Positions 1 to 9,214 of a stretch of DNA of 64,000 bases are shown in pieces. A program made the position numbers and the translations under genes. Below the pieces are notes generated by a model. That model was not told the origin of the DNA. It saw only the letters and a program-made list of their open reading frames with translations, and did not search any database. Positions within the stretch are counted from its first letter, which is position 1. Each line of letters starts with the position of its first letter. The DNA is from Verrucomicrobiales bacterium (GTDB lineage: Bacteria > Verrucomicrobiota > Verrucomicrobiia > Verrucomicrobiales > DEV007), in NCBI GenBank assembly GCA_012960505.1, contig DUBC01000052.1, positions 124,001 to 188,000 on the forward strand. Direction: 5' to 3'.

Positions 1-29
1 TTTAATAATTAACGTTAGAGCCACAAGTC

Positions 30-968
30 ATGCGTCTTTCGATGATATTAACTCCATTCTCTGAGGAAAATCTCCAACTCGCGGCACAAATCGGTGTCGA
101 AGAGATCGTTCTGGTGTATCCGGGACCTGAGAAAGATTCTCTAATAAAAGCTAAACGAATGGTGGACTCATTTGGTATGAGATTAACGCACATTGAAAGG
201 AAACTCCCACATGATCAGATCGTTCATAATTTGTCCGGACGTGATGGTCAAGTTGAAAAAATAAAGTCTCTTATCCGAGAGATGGGAGAGCTGAGCCTTG
301 AGGTTTTATGTTATAACTGGATGCCTAGTGAGGACTGGTGCAGAACAACAAAATCAAATCCTGAGCGTGGAGGATCCTATACGACCGGATTTGATCATGG
401 GGCAGGTCAACGGACGGTCACCGATGCTGATGGGACACCTGAAACCAAAACCTCAGCAAAGGAACTATGGGTGAACCTTGAATGGTTTCTGGACCAGGTT
501 CTTCCCGTAGCAGAGGATGCTAAAGTCAAACTTGCCATACATCCGGATGATCCTCCCCTCACTGAGTTCTGGGGAAATGAGCAGATCATAACTAGTGTCG
601 AGGCCATGAAACGTGTCACGGAACTGTCTCCTAGCCCCAGCAATGGAATTTGTTTTTGTACTGGCTCATTGGGACCGACCGGAGAGGATTTGGTAGCTAG
701 CATTAGGACCCTCAAAGAGCATATTTATTTTGTACATTTAAGGAATACGATCGGGAATGCCGGATCGTTCAGAGAGACATGGCATGATAATGGTGACTTG
801 GATTTACCTTCGATCGTACATGCATTGAAAGAAATAGGTTATGACGGTACCATTCGGCCGGATCATGTTCCTTCGATGCTGGGAGACTCAAATGAGGCTT
901 CCGGCTACGAAATGAAGGGGCGGCTTTACGCGGCTGGTTATATTAGGGGTCTCATGCAGAGCTCTTAG
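30..968 (+). CDS. uxuA: D-mannonate dehydratase (UxuA family)
   Basis: Dehydrates D-mannonate to 2-keto-3-deoxy-D-gluconate in cytoplasmic hexuronate catabolism. The 312-residue protein is a TIM-barrel metalloenzyme. Family hallmarks seen are HPDDPP near residue 171, FCTGSLG near 210, FVHLRN near 236 and RPDH near 277, which supply the usual His/Cys/His/Asp metal site. It is shorter than the roughly 390-residue E. coli enzyme, as in many short-form UxuA proteins. An in-frame stop just upstream supports the ATG at 30. The next gene is 136 bases away and unrelated. It fits with the other sugar-acid dehydratases near 42-44 kb. Family assignment is firm; the substrate is inferred from the family. 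Confidence 0.9.
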   Translation: MRLSMILTPFSEENLQLAAQIGVEEIVLVYPGPEKDSLIKAKRMVDSFGMRLTHIERKLPHDQIVHNLSGRDGQVEKIKSLIREMGELSLEVLCYNWMPSEDWCRTTKSNPERGGSYTTGFDHGAGQRTVTDADGTPETKTSAKELWVNLEWFLDQVLPVAEDAKVKLAIHPDDPPLTEFWGNEQIITSVEAMKRVTELSPSPSNGICFCTGSLGPTGEDLVASIRTLKEHIYFVHLRNTIGNAGSFRETWHDNGDLDLPSIVHALKEIGYDGTIRPDHVPSMLGDSNEASGYEMKGRLYAAGYIRGLMQSS

Positions 969-1104
969 ATCCGATAATTATGTTCTTATTTAACCGTTAA
1001 TTTGCGTCATTTGTAATAATAACAGCTAAAATTAAAAATAATTTGAGAGGCTTTAAGTTATGAGGTCGACTCGTGTTCTTGGATAGCTTATTTAGAGTAA
1101 TATT

Positions 1105-2397
1105 ATGCGATATCAAAAAATTGATCCAAAGCTTTTTGAACAGAACCGTGAGCGTCTCAGGCAGCGGCTCCCCCCGAACTCTTTAGTTATTCTTAACTCT
1201 AATGATATCCTCCCAACTAATGCAGACGGGTCCATGCTCTTGCGCCAGAATTCTGACATCTTTTATCTTAGTGGCATTCATCAGGAAGAGACGATCCTTG
1301 TTCTTTTTCCTGATGCTCCTGATGAAAAGCAGAGAGAAATGTTGTTTACAAAGGAAACATCAGAATTGATTGCGATATGGGAGGGAGACAAACACACGAA
1401 GAACTCTGCGAGAGAAACTTCAGGAATCCAGAACGTTCATTGGTCGGATGCTTTTTCTGGTACTCTGAGAATGTTAATGACGCAGGCAGAACACGTGTTC
1501 CTTAATACTAATGAACATGCTAGGGCAACGGACCGAGTTGAAACCCGTGATTTACGGTTTATTCGTGAGACAATGAGGCAATACCCTTTGCATGATTATC
1601 AGCGCCTGGCTCCGATCATGGCCGAGCTTCGGATTATCAAAAGTGACTTGGAAGTGGATCTGATCAAAAAGGCTTGCGATATTACTGAGTCTGGATTTAG
1701 GCGAGTACTCAAGTTCATCAAGCCAGGAGTCAAAGAATACGAAATTGAGGCCGAACTAATTCACGAGTACCTCAGTCATGGATCCGATGGTTTTGCCTAT
1801 GATCCAATCATTGGTTCAGGGAAAAATGCATGCGTTCTTCATTATCTGGAGAATCACGACACATGCGAAGATGGACAAATGATCTTGATGGATGTTGCCT
1901 CACGCTATGCGAACTATAATTCTGACCTGACCAGGACCGTGCCTGTCAATGGTCGTTTCACGGACAGGCAACGTTCTGTGTATGAAGCCGTTTTAAGAAC
2001 CATGAGGGCATGCAATGCAATGCTTCGTCCAGGGATGATTCTCAAGGATTATCAGGAAGAGGTAGGAAAGTTAGTACAGTCTGAGCTCTTAGAATTAGGG
2101 CTCATTACACAAAAAGATGTAGATGATCAGGACTCGAATAAACCTGCGTACAAGAAATATTTCATGCATGGAACCAGTCACCACATCGGCCTAGATGTTC
2201 ATGATGTTGGTGATAACTGGAAGCCTGTATGCGAAGGCATGGTGTTTACTATTGAGCCTGGCATTTATATCCGCGAAGAAAATTTTGGGTGCCGTTTGGA
2301 AAACAACTATTTTGTTGGAAGAGATGAAAACATTGATCTGATGGCAACGATTCCTGTCGAAGTTGAAGAAATCGAGGAAATCATGAACTCTAATTAA
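1105..2397 (+). CDS. pepP: Xaa-Pro aminopeptidase (M24B)
   Basis: Cytosolic metallopeptidase that removes an N-terminal residue preceding proline. Residues 1-150 match the aminopeptidase P N-terminal domain; the rest is the pita-bread M24 catalytic domain. The five dinuclear-metal ligands are visible: Asp263 and Asp274 (LMDVASRY...SDLTRT), His359 (HGTSHHIG), Glu384 (TIEPGIY) and Glu399 (CRLENN). The length of 430 residues is close to E. coli PepP (441). There is no signal peptide. The gene stands alone, with about 170 noncoding bases before the helicase. Confidence 0.93.
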   Translation: MRYQKIDPKLFEQNRERLRQRLPPNSLVILNSNDILPTNADGSMLLRQNSDIFYLSGIHQEETILVLFPDAPDEKQREMLFTKETSELIAIWEGDKHTKNSARETSGIQNVHWSDAFSGTLRMLMTQAEHVFLNTNEHARATDRVETRDLRFIRETMRQYPLHDYQRLAPIMAELRIIKSDLEVDLIKKACDITESGFRRVLKFIKPGVKEYEIEAELIHEYLSHGSDGFAYDPIIGSGKNACVLHYLENHDTCEDGQMILMDVASRYANYNSDLTRTVPVNGRFTDRQRSVYEAVLRTMRACNAMLRPGMILKDYQEEVGKLVQSELLELGLITQKDVDDQDSNKPAYKKYFMHGTSHHIGLDVHDVGDNWKPVCEGMVFTIEPGIYIREENFGCRLENNYFVGRDENIDLMATIPVEVEEIEEIMNSN

Positions 2398-2565
2398 AAA
2401 CCGCTCACGATTCTTAATAAGTGAAAAAAATAATGGGACTATTTTGTGTCCTAGTTTTGATGAGGCATTTGCTGGCTCTTACAAGGGGCATTGAAATCAA
2501 AAGGCGCAGATTCTTGGCGATTTGATTATCATGATTGGTAAAACTGGCGTAATGGGGTGAAATAG

Positions 2566-4056
2566 ATGGCATCCTTTGATTCGCTAGGCCTCATTCCGCA
2601 ACTTTTGGAAGCAGTTCAGAAGAAAGGTTATAAAGCACCTACACCCATTCAGGCCAAGGCAATTCCTGCAATTTTATCAGGCCGTGATGTGATTGGTGGA
2701 GCACAGACAGGAACGGGCAAGACAGCAGCTTTCGCTTTGCCGATACTGCAGCAATTATTTGAGAATCGAACTAAAGACCGCTCTCCAAGAGCATTGATTC
2801 TGACCCCAACACGTGAGCTCGCAGCGCAGGTCGAACGGTTCGTTGTCGATTATGGCAAAGGGTTAGGTGTTTATTCCTGTGCAATCTATGGAGGCGTTAA
2901 AATGGGGCCACAGGTGAGTTCATTGAGAAGAGGCGTGGGCATCGTCGTTGCTACTCCTGGCCGCCTTTTGGATCATGCTCAAGGAGGAACAATTAAGCTT
3001 TCGCGCGTTGAGACACTTGTACTCGATGAAGCGGACCGGATGCTTGATATGGGCTTCATGCCTGACATTCGCAAGATCATAGCTTTACTTCCTGAGTCTC
3101 GGCAGAACCTCCTTTTTTCTGCAACTTATTCTGATGAAATCAGAAGGTTATCGAAGAAACTCCTAGATGATCCAGAAAAAATAGAGGTTGCGGGACGGAA
3201 CACGGCAGCAGAACTAGTCCGACAGATTGTGCATCCTGTCGAGCAGAGCCGTAAGCGCGAATTACTTGTGGAACTGATCAATTCCGGGAACTGGAATCAG
3301 GTCCTTGTTTTTGCGAGAACTAGGCACGGAGCGGAAAAACTTTCAACGTACCTTTCAAAAGTTGATGTTGATGCGGTGGCCATTCATGGGGACAAGTCTC
3401 AGGGACAAAGGACCCGAGCACTGGACCGGTTCAAGAAGGGATCTGTAAGGGTCCTAGTCGCAACGGACGTTGCTTCCCGCGGCCTAGATATCAGGCAATT
3501 GCCCCGAGTCGTTAACTATGAATTACCTGATGTGGCTGAAGATTATGTGCATCGGATTGGACGGACGGGACGTGCCGAAGAGAAGGGAGACGCGCATTCA
3601 TTAGTTTGCAAAGCAGAGAGGAACAAACTTGCAGCTGTCGAAGAACTTCTTGGAAAGAAGATCGAAAGATCCGAGATTGATGGGTTTGAAGGAGAATCAA
3701 TAGAACAAGGATTCTCATCTCAAAAGGGGCGGACAAGACAAAGGCCACGTAGCCGCTCGGGAAGAGGAGCCCCTAGAACCAGATCTAAGCCGGAAAGAGG
3801 TACGAGATCTAGACCAGAGAGAAGTCCTAGAGATTCAAATCGGAAAAGATCAGAGAGTTCTAGAGCTACCAAAGAGGAGAGGGAACCGAAGATTAAGAGA
3901 GTTCGTAAAAATTCTAAGAGAGAATTTGATACAAAAGAGAAGGTGGCGAGAGAACCCAAGAAAGCCAGACCAGGTGAAACGCAGGAAGCGCGTCGAAAGC
4001 GAAAACCCAAGTGGAGTACCGCGAAAAAGAAAGCAGCGAAGTCGAAGAAGGCTTAG
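2566..4056 (+). CDS. rhlE: DEAD-box RNA helicase, RhlE type
   Basis: ATP-dependent RNA helicase for RNA or ribosome remodelling. The motif set is complete: Q-motif region ([10 protein letters not shown]), Walker A AQTGTGKT from residue 46, [12 protein letters not shown] at 154-157, SAT at 185-187, [10 protein letters not shown] and HRIGRTGR from 329. From about residue 385 to the end (496) the chain becomes a low-complexity Arg/Lys/Ser-rich tail, typical of RhlE/DeaD proteins, where it binds RNA nonspecifically. A GGGGTG stretch sits eight bases before the ATG. The symbol is chosen by overall architecture; csdA/deaD-like function is possible. Confidence 0.9.
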   Translation: MASFDSLGLIPQLLEAVQKKGYKAPTPIQAKAIPAILSGRDVIGGAQTGTGKTAAFALPILQQLFENRTKDRSPRALILTPTRELAAQVERFVVDYGKGLGVYSCAIYGGVKMGPQVSSLRRGVGIVVATPGRLLDHAQGGTIKLSRVETLVLDEADRMLDMGFMPDIRKIIALLPESRQNLLFSATYSDEIRRLSKKLLDDPEKIEVAGRNTAAELVRQIVHPVEQSRKRELLVELINSGNWNQVLVFARTRHGAEKLSTYLSKVDVDAVAIHGDKSQGQRTRALDRFKKGSVRVLVATDVASRGLDIRQLPRVVNYELPDVAEDYVHRIGRTGRAEEKGDAHSLVCKAERNKLAAVEELLGKKIERSEIDGFEGESIEQGFSSQKGRTRQRPRSRSGRGAPRTRSKPERGTRSRPERSPRDSNRKRSESSRATKEEREPKIKRVRKNSKREFDTKEKVAREPKKARPGETQEARRKRKPKWSTAKKKAAKSKKA

Positions 4057-4139
4057 CAGGGATCAAAGGTGAAAAGAAAAGCTCCGAGAGAGAAGAGCTA
4101 ATAGGAAACTAATTTAGCATTTGAAACAATAGTCGGGCT

Positions 4140-4183
4140 ATGAGTTCTCAATTATGAGAAAAACTGCATAAATTGAGACTCAT
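4140..4183 (+). terminator. Long AT-rich hairpin after helicase gene
   Basis: A 17-nt arm at 4140-4156 pairs with 4167-4183 as 5 + 8 + 3 bp, with one bulged base on each side and a 10-nt loop. A short T run (TTTTCTG) follows. This may terminate helicase transcription. The stem is AT-rich and the U tract is short, so efficiency is doubtful. Confidence 0.4.
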
Positions 4184-4239
4184 TTTCTGTAAAACATTTG
4201 ATTGTGTTTGATTAAGGCCACATATTCCTGCACTCCCTT

Positions 4240-4734
4240 ATGAAGGAACGACTTCATGTATTAATTAGTTTTCTTAGAGCTAGTCTCTTTGCTTCATTGA
4301 TTTTTTTTATCGGTACTAGCAACTCTGATCTTAGAGCTGCTGACGAGGATCTTAAAATTTCAGAAAGTCTTGTGTCTGATGTGGAGGAATTAAATGGGAT
4401 AGTTTATCGATATCAATTAGCTGGAGGTTGGTTTAGTGAATCCGACAATGCAAAATTAATCCTTACCCGTCTAGCGATGGCCCATGGTGACTTTGGTCTT
4501 CCAAGATTATTTTATCCTAGGGAAGGGCGATTCATCGCTATCACTAAGGACACTCCTCCCCAAAATCAAAAATGGGTTTATTGGAATAATTCGACGAGAA
4601 GATTTCAATTATGGAGAGGCGCTGCTACTCATGACGTGCAGATTGTGACTCGTTTTCTGCGAGACAACGATAAAATTTTCACGGCTAAAGTTGGTAAGTA
4701 TTCGTTTAAAAAGAAAGCAGCTAAGGCCAATTAG
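4240..4734 (+). CDS. Small secreted protein, unknown function
   Basis: I do not recognise the family. The 164-residue product begins with a basic N-terminus and a hydrophobic stretch (about residues 8-28) ending near LRAADE, consistent with a Sec signal peptide. The mature part is mixed alpha/beta in appearance, with many aromatic residues (WVYWNN, FQLWRG) and a Lys-rich C-terminus. It lies 100 bases upstream of a TonB-dependent receptor on the same strand, so a periplasmic or surface partner role is possible but unproven. Confidence 0.6.
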   Translation: MKERLHVLISFLRASLFASLIFFIGTSNSDLRAADEDLKISESLVSDVEELNGIVYRYQLAGGWFSESDNAKLILTRLAMAHGDFGLPRLFYPREGRFIAITKDTPPQNQKWVYWNNSTRRFQLWRGAATHDVQIVTRFLRDNDKIFTAKVGKYSFKKKAAKAN

Positions 4735-4834
4735 GAAGATTTTGGTACTGTTCTATTATTAGTAAAAGCCGATTAATCGAGGATCACCTAATAATAATTA
4801 AGCTTTAGAGTTATATACAGAGTGCGCTTATATA

Positions 4835-6937
4835 ATGCGTTACCTTATCCCCATTTTATATATCACTACCTACCAACTATTCGCTGATAGTTTAGAAGAG
4901 TCACGGGAACTTGAACAGGTCACAGTCACAGCGACACGGTTCAATGAATTGGTCAATGACGTTCCTCATGATGTTTACTTGATTGACGAGAGAGATATTC
5001 TTGACGACATGCCTCGTAGCCTACCTGAGGCATTTCGTTCTAATCCTGGTGTCCTTGTTCAGAAAACCGCTAATGGGAAAGGCTCTCCTTTTATACGTGG
5101 ATTTACAGGGTTTAGAAATTTACTTTTGATCGATGGAATTAGGCTCAACCACGCAGCGTTTCGTGAGGGGCCTAATCAGTACTGGGCAACTGTCGATCCG
5201 CTCAGCATATCCAGAATTGAACTCATTAAGGGTCAGGGATCTGTGCTTTATGGAAGCGATGCTATCGGTGGAACGGTGAATGTAATCACTAAAGGCACTG
5301 ACCCATTAGCATATGGAAAAGATCAACTATTTAGCGAAGGACGCATCCTTTATCGGGGCTCATCTGCGGAACAGAGTCATACTGGAAGGGCCGAGGGAAT
5401 TGTCGGCATTGGTCAGAGCACGGGTGTCATTCTGGGATTCACGGACAGAAGTATCGGAAATATTAAAGCTTCTGGCTTAGGAGAGCTTCCACATACAGGT
5501 TTTGATGAGGCAGGCTTTGATTTGAGAATGGATCATTACTTCAATGAAAATGTGAGGGGAACTTTTGCTTACCAGCAATTTGAGCAGAATGATTTATGGA
5601 GAGTTCACAAAACCATATATGGACGTTCTTGGGAGGGCACTTCAGTTGGTCGTGAGTTGCGCCGGTCAGGAGATCAGTCGCGCCGATTAGCATATGCCCA
5701 AATCAAAGCGGATGACTTGGATGGTCCGATCCAGAAAATACATACTAGCTTATCATGGCATAATCATGAAGAGAGTCGTTACCGTATTAAATCTAGTGGC
5801 AAGGCAGATTACCAAGGATTTGATTTGGATAGTCTCGGAGCCTGGCTGCAGGTGGAAAGTGATACGGGAATAGGTAAGTTGAGTTATGGGACAAGTTATT
5901 ATAGGGACTGTGCAGATACTTTTCGAGATGATCTTGATCAGGAAAGAAATGTTATAAGGGAAAGAATCCAAGGTCCTTTTGGAGATGATTCAAAGTACGA
6001 ACAGTTTGGCGTTTTCATTCAGGATCAAATCAATGTGACAGATCATTTTGACATTAATTTTGGGAGCCGGTTCACTCATGTCATTGCTGATATTGGAAAG
6101 TTTGAGGATCCAGTTTCAAAGAACCCCAGCTCAATGCAGAATGATTGGGATGATATGTCGAGTAGTTTCAGGGGAGTCTACAAGGTGGGGAGTAGCGGGA
6201 AATTCAATGTTTTTGGTGGGGCATCACAAGGCTTCAGGGCTCCTAATTTTTCTGATCTTTCGAGATTGGATTCGGCAAGATCAAACGAAATTGAAACGCC
6301 TTCTACAGATCTCGATCCTGAAAAATTTCTTTCCTATGAGTTAGGATCTCGTTTTGATGATAAAAAATTCAGTGCAGGAATCTCCATTTTCTATACGGAC
6401 ATTAGGGACATGATTGTTCGTACACCGACAGGTAGGGTCATTGAGGACGAATTAGAGGTAATCAAAAAGAATGGTTCAGAGGGTCACGTTTATGGTGTTG
6501 AGCTGGACGCTTCATATATGATAAGTGACCGTTTCAGTGCCTTTGGATCCTTTGCGTTTAATGATGGGGTGGCAGATACTTTTCCCGATTCCTTAGCCTC
6601 ATCACGCAGCGAACCTGTCAGCCGTTCCCTTCCCCTTTCAGGGATCCTTGGATTGAGATATGAATTATCCGATTCTCAATGGTTTGAGTTGAGTAGTTTT
6701 ATTGCTGCCAAACAAGACAATTTGAACACACGGGACAAGGGCGATACTCAGAGAATACCTCCTGACGGAACTCCTGGATATGCTGTTTTCAATTTGAGGT
6801 ATGGGTTCCAGGTAAGTGAACAATTGCTTCTGACATTGTCTCTAGAAAATATCACTGACGAGGAATATCGTATTCACGGATCGGGTCAGAATGAGCCTGG
6901 TGTGAACTTTGTTTTTGGGGCTTCGATGACTTTTTAG
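4835..6937 (+). CDS. TonB-dependent outer membrane receptor
   Basis: Outer-membrane beta-barrel with a plug domain that imports a ligand using TonB energy. After a short signal peptide (residues 1-17, ending near LFADS) comes a TonB-box-like LEQVTVTATR. The plug domain (about 40-160) carries typical signatures such as FIRGFTGFRNLLLIDGIRLN and GSVLYGSDAIGGTVNVIT. The remainder is aromatic-rich barrel strands ending in FGASMTF with a terminal Phe. The length of 700 residues and plug sequence resemble BtuB/haem-type receptors, but the ligand cannot be told. No convincing Fur box precedes it, unlike the receptor at 15021. Confidence 0.9.
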   Translation: MRYLIPILYITTYQLFADSLEESRELEQVTVTATRFNELVNDVPHDVYLIDERDILDDMPRSLPEAFRSNPGVLVQKTANGKGSPFIRGFTGFRNLLLIDGIRLNHAAFREGPNQYWATVDPLSISRIELIKGQGSVLYGSDAIGGTVNVITKGTDPLAYGKDQLFSEGRILYRGSSAEQSHTGRAEGIVGIGQSTGVILGFTDRSIGNIKASGLGELPHTGFDEAGFDLRMDHYFNENVRGTFAYQQFEQNDLWRVHKTIYGRSWEGTSVGRELRRSGDQSRRLAYAQIKADDLDGPIQKIHTSLSWHNHEESRYRIKSSGKADYQGFDLDSLGAWLQVESDTGIGKLSYGTSYYRDCADTFRDDLDQERNVIRERIQGPFGDDSKYEQFGVFIQDQINVTDHFDINFGSRFTHVIADIGKFEDPVSKNPSSMQNDWDDMSSSFRGVYKVGSSGKFNVFGGASQGFRAPNFSDLSRLDSARSNEIETPSTDLDPEKFLSYELGSRFDDKKFSAGISIFYTDIRDMIVRTPTGRVIEDELEVIKKNGSEGHVYGVELDASYMISDRFSAFGSFAFNDGVADTFPDSLASSRSEPVSRSLPLSGILGLRYELSDSQWFELSSFIAAKQDNLNTRDKGDTQRIPPDGTPGYAVFNLRYGFQVSEQLLLTLSLENITDEEYRIHGSGQNEPGVNFVFGASMTF

Positions 6938-7017
6938 TTTTGATTCAGGGGAAACTATATCTGGGATTGCGCTCCTTTCTATTGATCACTTAGAAAATCC
7001 GAGCAAGAATCTACATT

Positions 7018-8457
7018 ATGAAGTTTGCTTACTTTTCTTTTGCTTTCCTTTTTTTGATCAAAATTGTTCAAGCGGATCCTACCCATTATCTAATTCTTAG
7101 CTCCGAGAGTACCGCTTCTGATCCTGCATGGAAAAAGGTAATCGATCAATTGGAATCTAAATATGAATCTTCTAGGGCGCTGCATTTTCCAGATGGAAAA
7201 CCGGAAGGCATACTCGAGCAACTGAGGAAAATAAAACCGAGGTACACATGCTTTGTAGCTAAGCATCCTGAAGTGACGAGGGTCATGGTTGCAAAGATTC
7301 ATCAGCTCACCAGAAAGATTGATGAGGATCCGTATACTGATACTATCTGGGGCATCCTCACAGGGTATGATTCCGAAAATGCATTGAGTATTGCAAAGAC
7401 ACGAAAGCCTCTGACCATTGAACGTGTCGCCTCGGGAACCGAGATAGCACTTGAGCATTGTTTGGAAGGGGTCTGGCATTGCGAATTAAAAAAGGGAAAA
7501 ATTGTCCGAAAAAATAGAAATCAGGATCCCATTGAATTGAGTGGACCAGTCGATAGTACCGAGGCATTGGCAAAAACGCTCACAGAATACAAAGCCCAAC
7601 TCTTCGTCACTTCTGGTCACGCAACCGAAAGAGGCTGGCAAATCGGTTTCTCTTATCGGAACGGTTACTTTAAGAGCAAGAATGGAAACCTTTTTGGTCA
7701 GGACACTAAAGGGAAAACAATTGCAATAAATTCGCCAAATCCAAAAGTTTATATGCCGATTGGCAATTGTCTGATGGGTCACATTGACGATCAACAAGCC
7801 ATGGCACTGGCATGGTTAAAGAGCGGAGGAGTGAGGCAGATGATCGGATATACTGTCCCGACCTGGTACGGTTACGCAGGTTGGGGTTGTTTGGATTATT
7901 TTGTTGAACAGCCCGGAAGATACAGTTTCGCTGAAGCGTTCTTTGCCAATCAACATGCCCTCATTCATCGTCTGGAAACATTCTTTCCCGGTCTCGCTAG
8001 TAAGGAAATGACAGATCCTAATCAGGCCACTGCCATTGGATCTAAGGTAAAAATGACCGAGGCGGCCACGCACGCAGGCCTTCGAGCTCAAGATGCTGCG
8101 GGGCTTCTCTTTGACAGAGACTCAGTTGTTTTTTATGGAGATCCTGGCTGGAATGCAAAACTGGCCAAAGGAGAACGTGCCTACGAGCAGTCATTAAATA
8201 AAAAGGATTCTATATACACTTTCAAGATAACCCCAATCAGAGGTAAGAAATCTTTTGAGCCTATTAATACTAACGGCTCTCAGAGAGGGTGGCGTCCGAT
8301 CGTGCACTATTTCTCCAAAAGGATTGGAAATTTTGAGATTCTTGAAGGCGGCGAATTAAAGCCAGTGCTGACCGATGACTTTATCCTCATACCCAACCCC
8401 AAGTCCTGTGACCCCACAAAGGATTATAAAGTTGTTTTCAAAGCATCTCCTCTGTAG
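7018..8457 (+). CDS. Secreted protein with candidate clan-CD cysteine peptidase dyad
   Basis: A 479-residue exported protein with a signal peptide (about 1-19, ending VQADP). No firm family match. Seen directly: a hydrophobic strand followed by His201 in LFVTSGHATERGW, and a second strand followed by Cys251 in PIGNCLMGHID, 50 residues apart. Clan CD peptidases (gingipain, caspase, legumain folds) place a catalytic His and Cys after two beta strands with similar spacing. His201 is followed by Ala rather than the usual Gly. Later segments such as QMIGYTVPTWYGYAGW and FAEAFFANQHALIHRL also recall C25-like proteins, where failed or moved activity is checked by structure. It follows the TonB receptor by 80 bases on the same strand. 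Function is inferred. Confidence 0.5.
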   Translation: MKFAYFSFAFLFLIKIVQADPTHYLILSSESTASDPAWKKVIDQLESKYESSRALHFPDGKPEGILEQLRKIKPRYTCFVAKHPEVTRVMVAKIHQLTRKIDEDPYTDTIWGILTGYDSENALSIAKTRKPLTIERVASGTEIALEHCLEGVWHCELKKGKIVRKNRNQDPIELSGPVDSTEALAKTLTEYKAQLFVTSGHATERGWQIGFSYRNGYFKSKNGNLFGQDTKGKTIAINSPNPKVYMPIGNCLMGHIDDQQAMALAWLKSGGVRQMIGYTVPTWYGYAGWGCLDYFVEQPGRYSFAEAFFANQHALIHRLETFFPGLASKEMTDPNQATAIGSKVKMTEAATHAGLRAQDAAGLLFDRDSVVFYGDPGWNAKLAKGERAYEQSLNKKDSIYTFKITPIRGKKSFEPINTNGSQRGWRPIVHYFSKRIGNFEILEGGELKPVLTDDFILIPNPKSCDPTKDYKVVFKASPL

Positions 8458-8467
8458 CAAGAGTTTT

Positions 8468-9118
8468 CTAATCGAACGGGTCAGCAGTTTTCTGGTACAG
8501 GCCAAACTCACCATCTCCTAGGTAAATTAAGCAAAGCGTTCCGTCGGCCGCAACCGCTTGAAAAAATTCTAGTACAAATTCCTGTTCACCAGGCCACGGA
8601 TAGATAAAGAAAATATCCACTTCATCCAGATCAGCATCCATTCCTTCATAACCTGGTCTTAATTCACTTCTTTCTTGGTAAGTGTAGTTTTCAGGCCTGA
8701 TAAGTTCAGCCCCACCAGAGCCTTCATAACATTCAAACCCTTCAGGCATGTAATCGCGTTCAATGATAGTGACCGATATATTTGAGTCTTCAGCCAATTT
8801 TCTAGATGCTTCAATCAGTGACGGTTCGATTTCTATACCATATGATTCGTACCCTAATAGAGAAGCTAGACAAGTGCCCACACCGTAGCCACTGCCCCAT
8901 TCGCAGTACACTTTACCCAAACATAAATCGCTGTCATTTATGGCAGAGAGCCAATGGTAGAGCAGTTCATCATTGCATGGGATGAAACGGGGAACTTTAC
9001 GGTTCTTTTCAGTTTCAAAAAATTCATCAATTCGGTGATTGGCCTCTCTGAGATAGTTTTTAACTTTCTCAGGAAGTTTTTTCCTCTCGATTGTTAGATC
9101 AATTTCCTCGATTGGCAC
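8468..9118 (-). CDS. Class I SAM-dependent methyltransferase-like protein
   Basis: A 216-residue cytosolic protein with a Rossmann-type SAM-binding start: YCEWGSGYGVGTCLASLLGY (motif I glycines) followed by YGIEIEPSLIEAS, whose acidic residue would bind ribose. The C-terminal half has FFIYPWPGEQEFVLEFF, in the place of the usual motif IV/post-motif strand. The substrate is unknown; RNA, protein or small molecules are all possible. It converges with the gene at 7018 (10-base gap) and diverges from the beta-propeller gene at 9215. Confidence 0.65.
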   Translation of the reverse strand: MPIEEIDLTIERKKLPEKVKNYLREANHRIDEFFETEKNRKVPRFIPCNDELLYHWLSAINDSDLCLGKVYCEWGSGYGVGTCLASLLGYESYGIEIEPSLIEASRKLAEDSNISVTIIERDYMPEGFECYEGSGGAELIRPENYTYQERSELRPGYEGMDADLDEVDIFFIYPWPGEQEFVLEFFQAVAADGTLCLIYLGDGEFGLYQKTADPFD

Positions 9119-9214
9119 AAGTCACAGATTATCACATGAGAACGGCCTGTTTGTCGAAGAAAATACAATCACGAGTCAGTTGCATCGGCTACTCCCTCAT
9201 GGCTATATTTGGGG

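Noticed and set aside
4829..4836. TATAAT at the start of the receptor gene as a promoter
   Set aside because: It overlaps the ATG at 4835, so it cannot drive that gene; its appearance is probably due to AT-richness.
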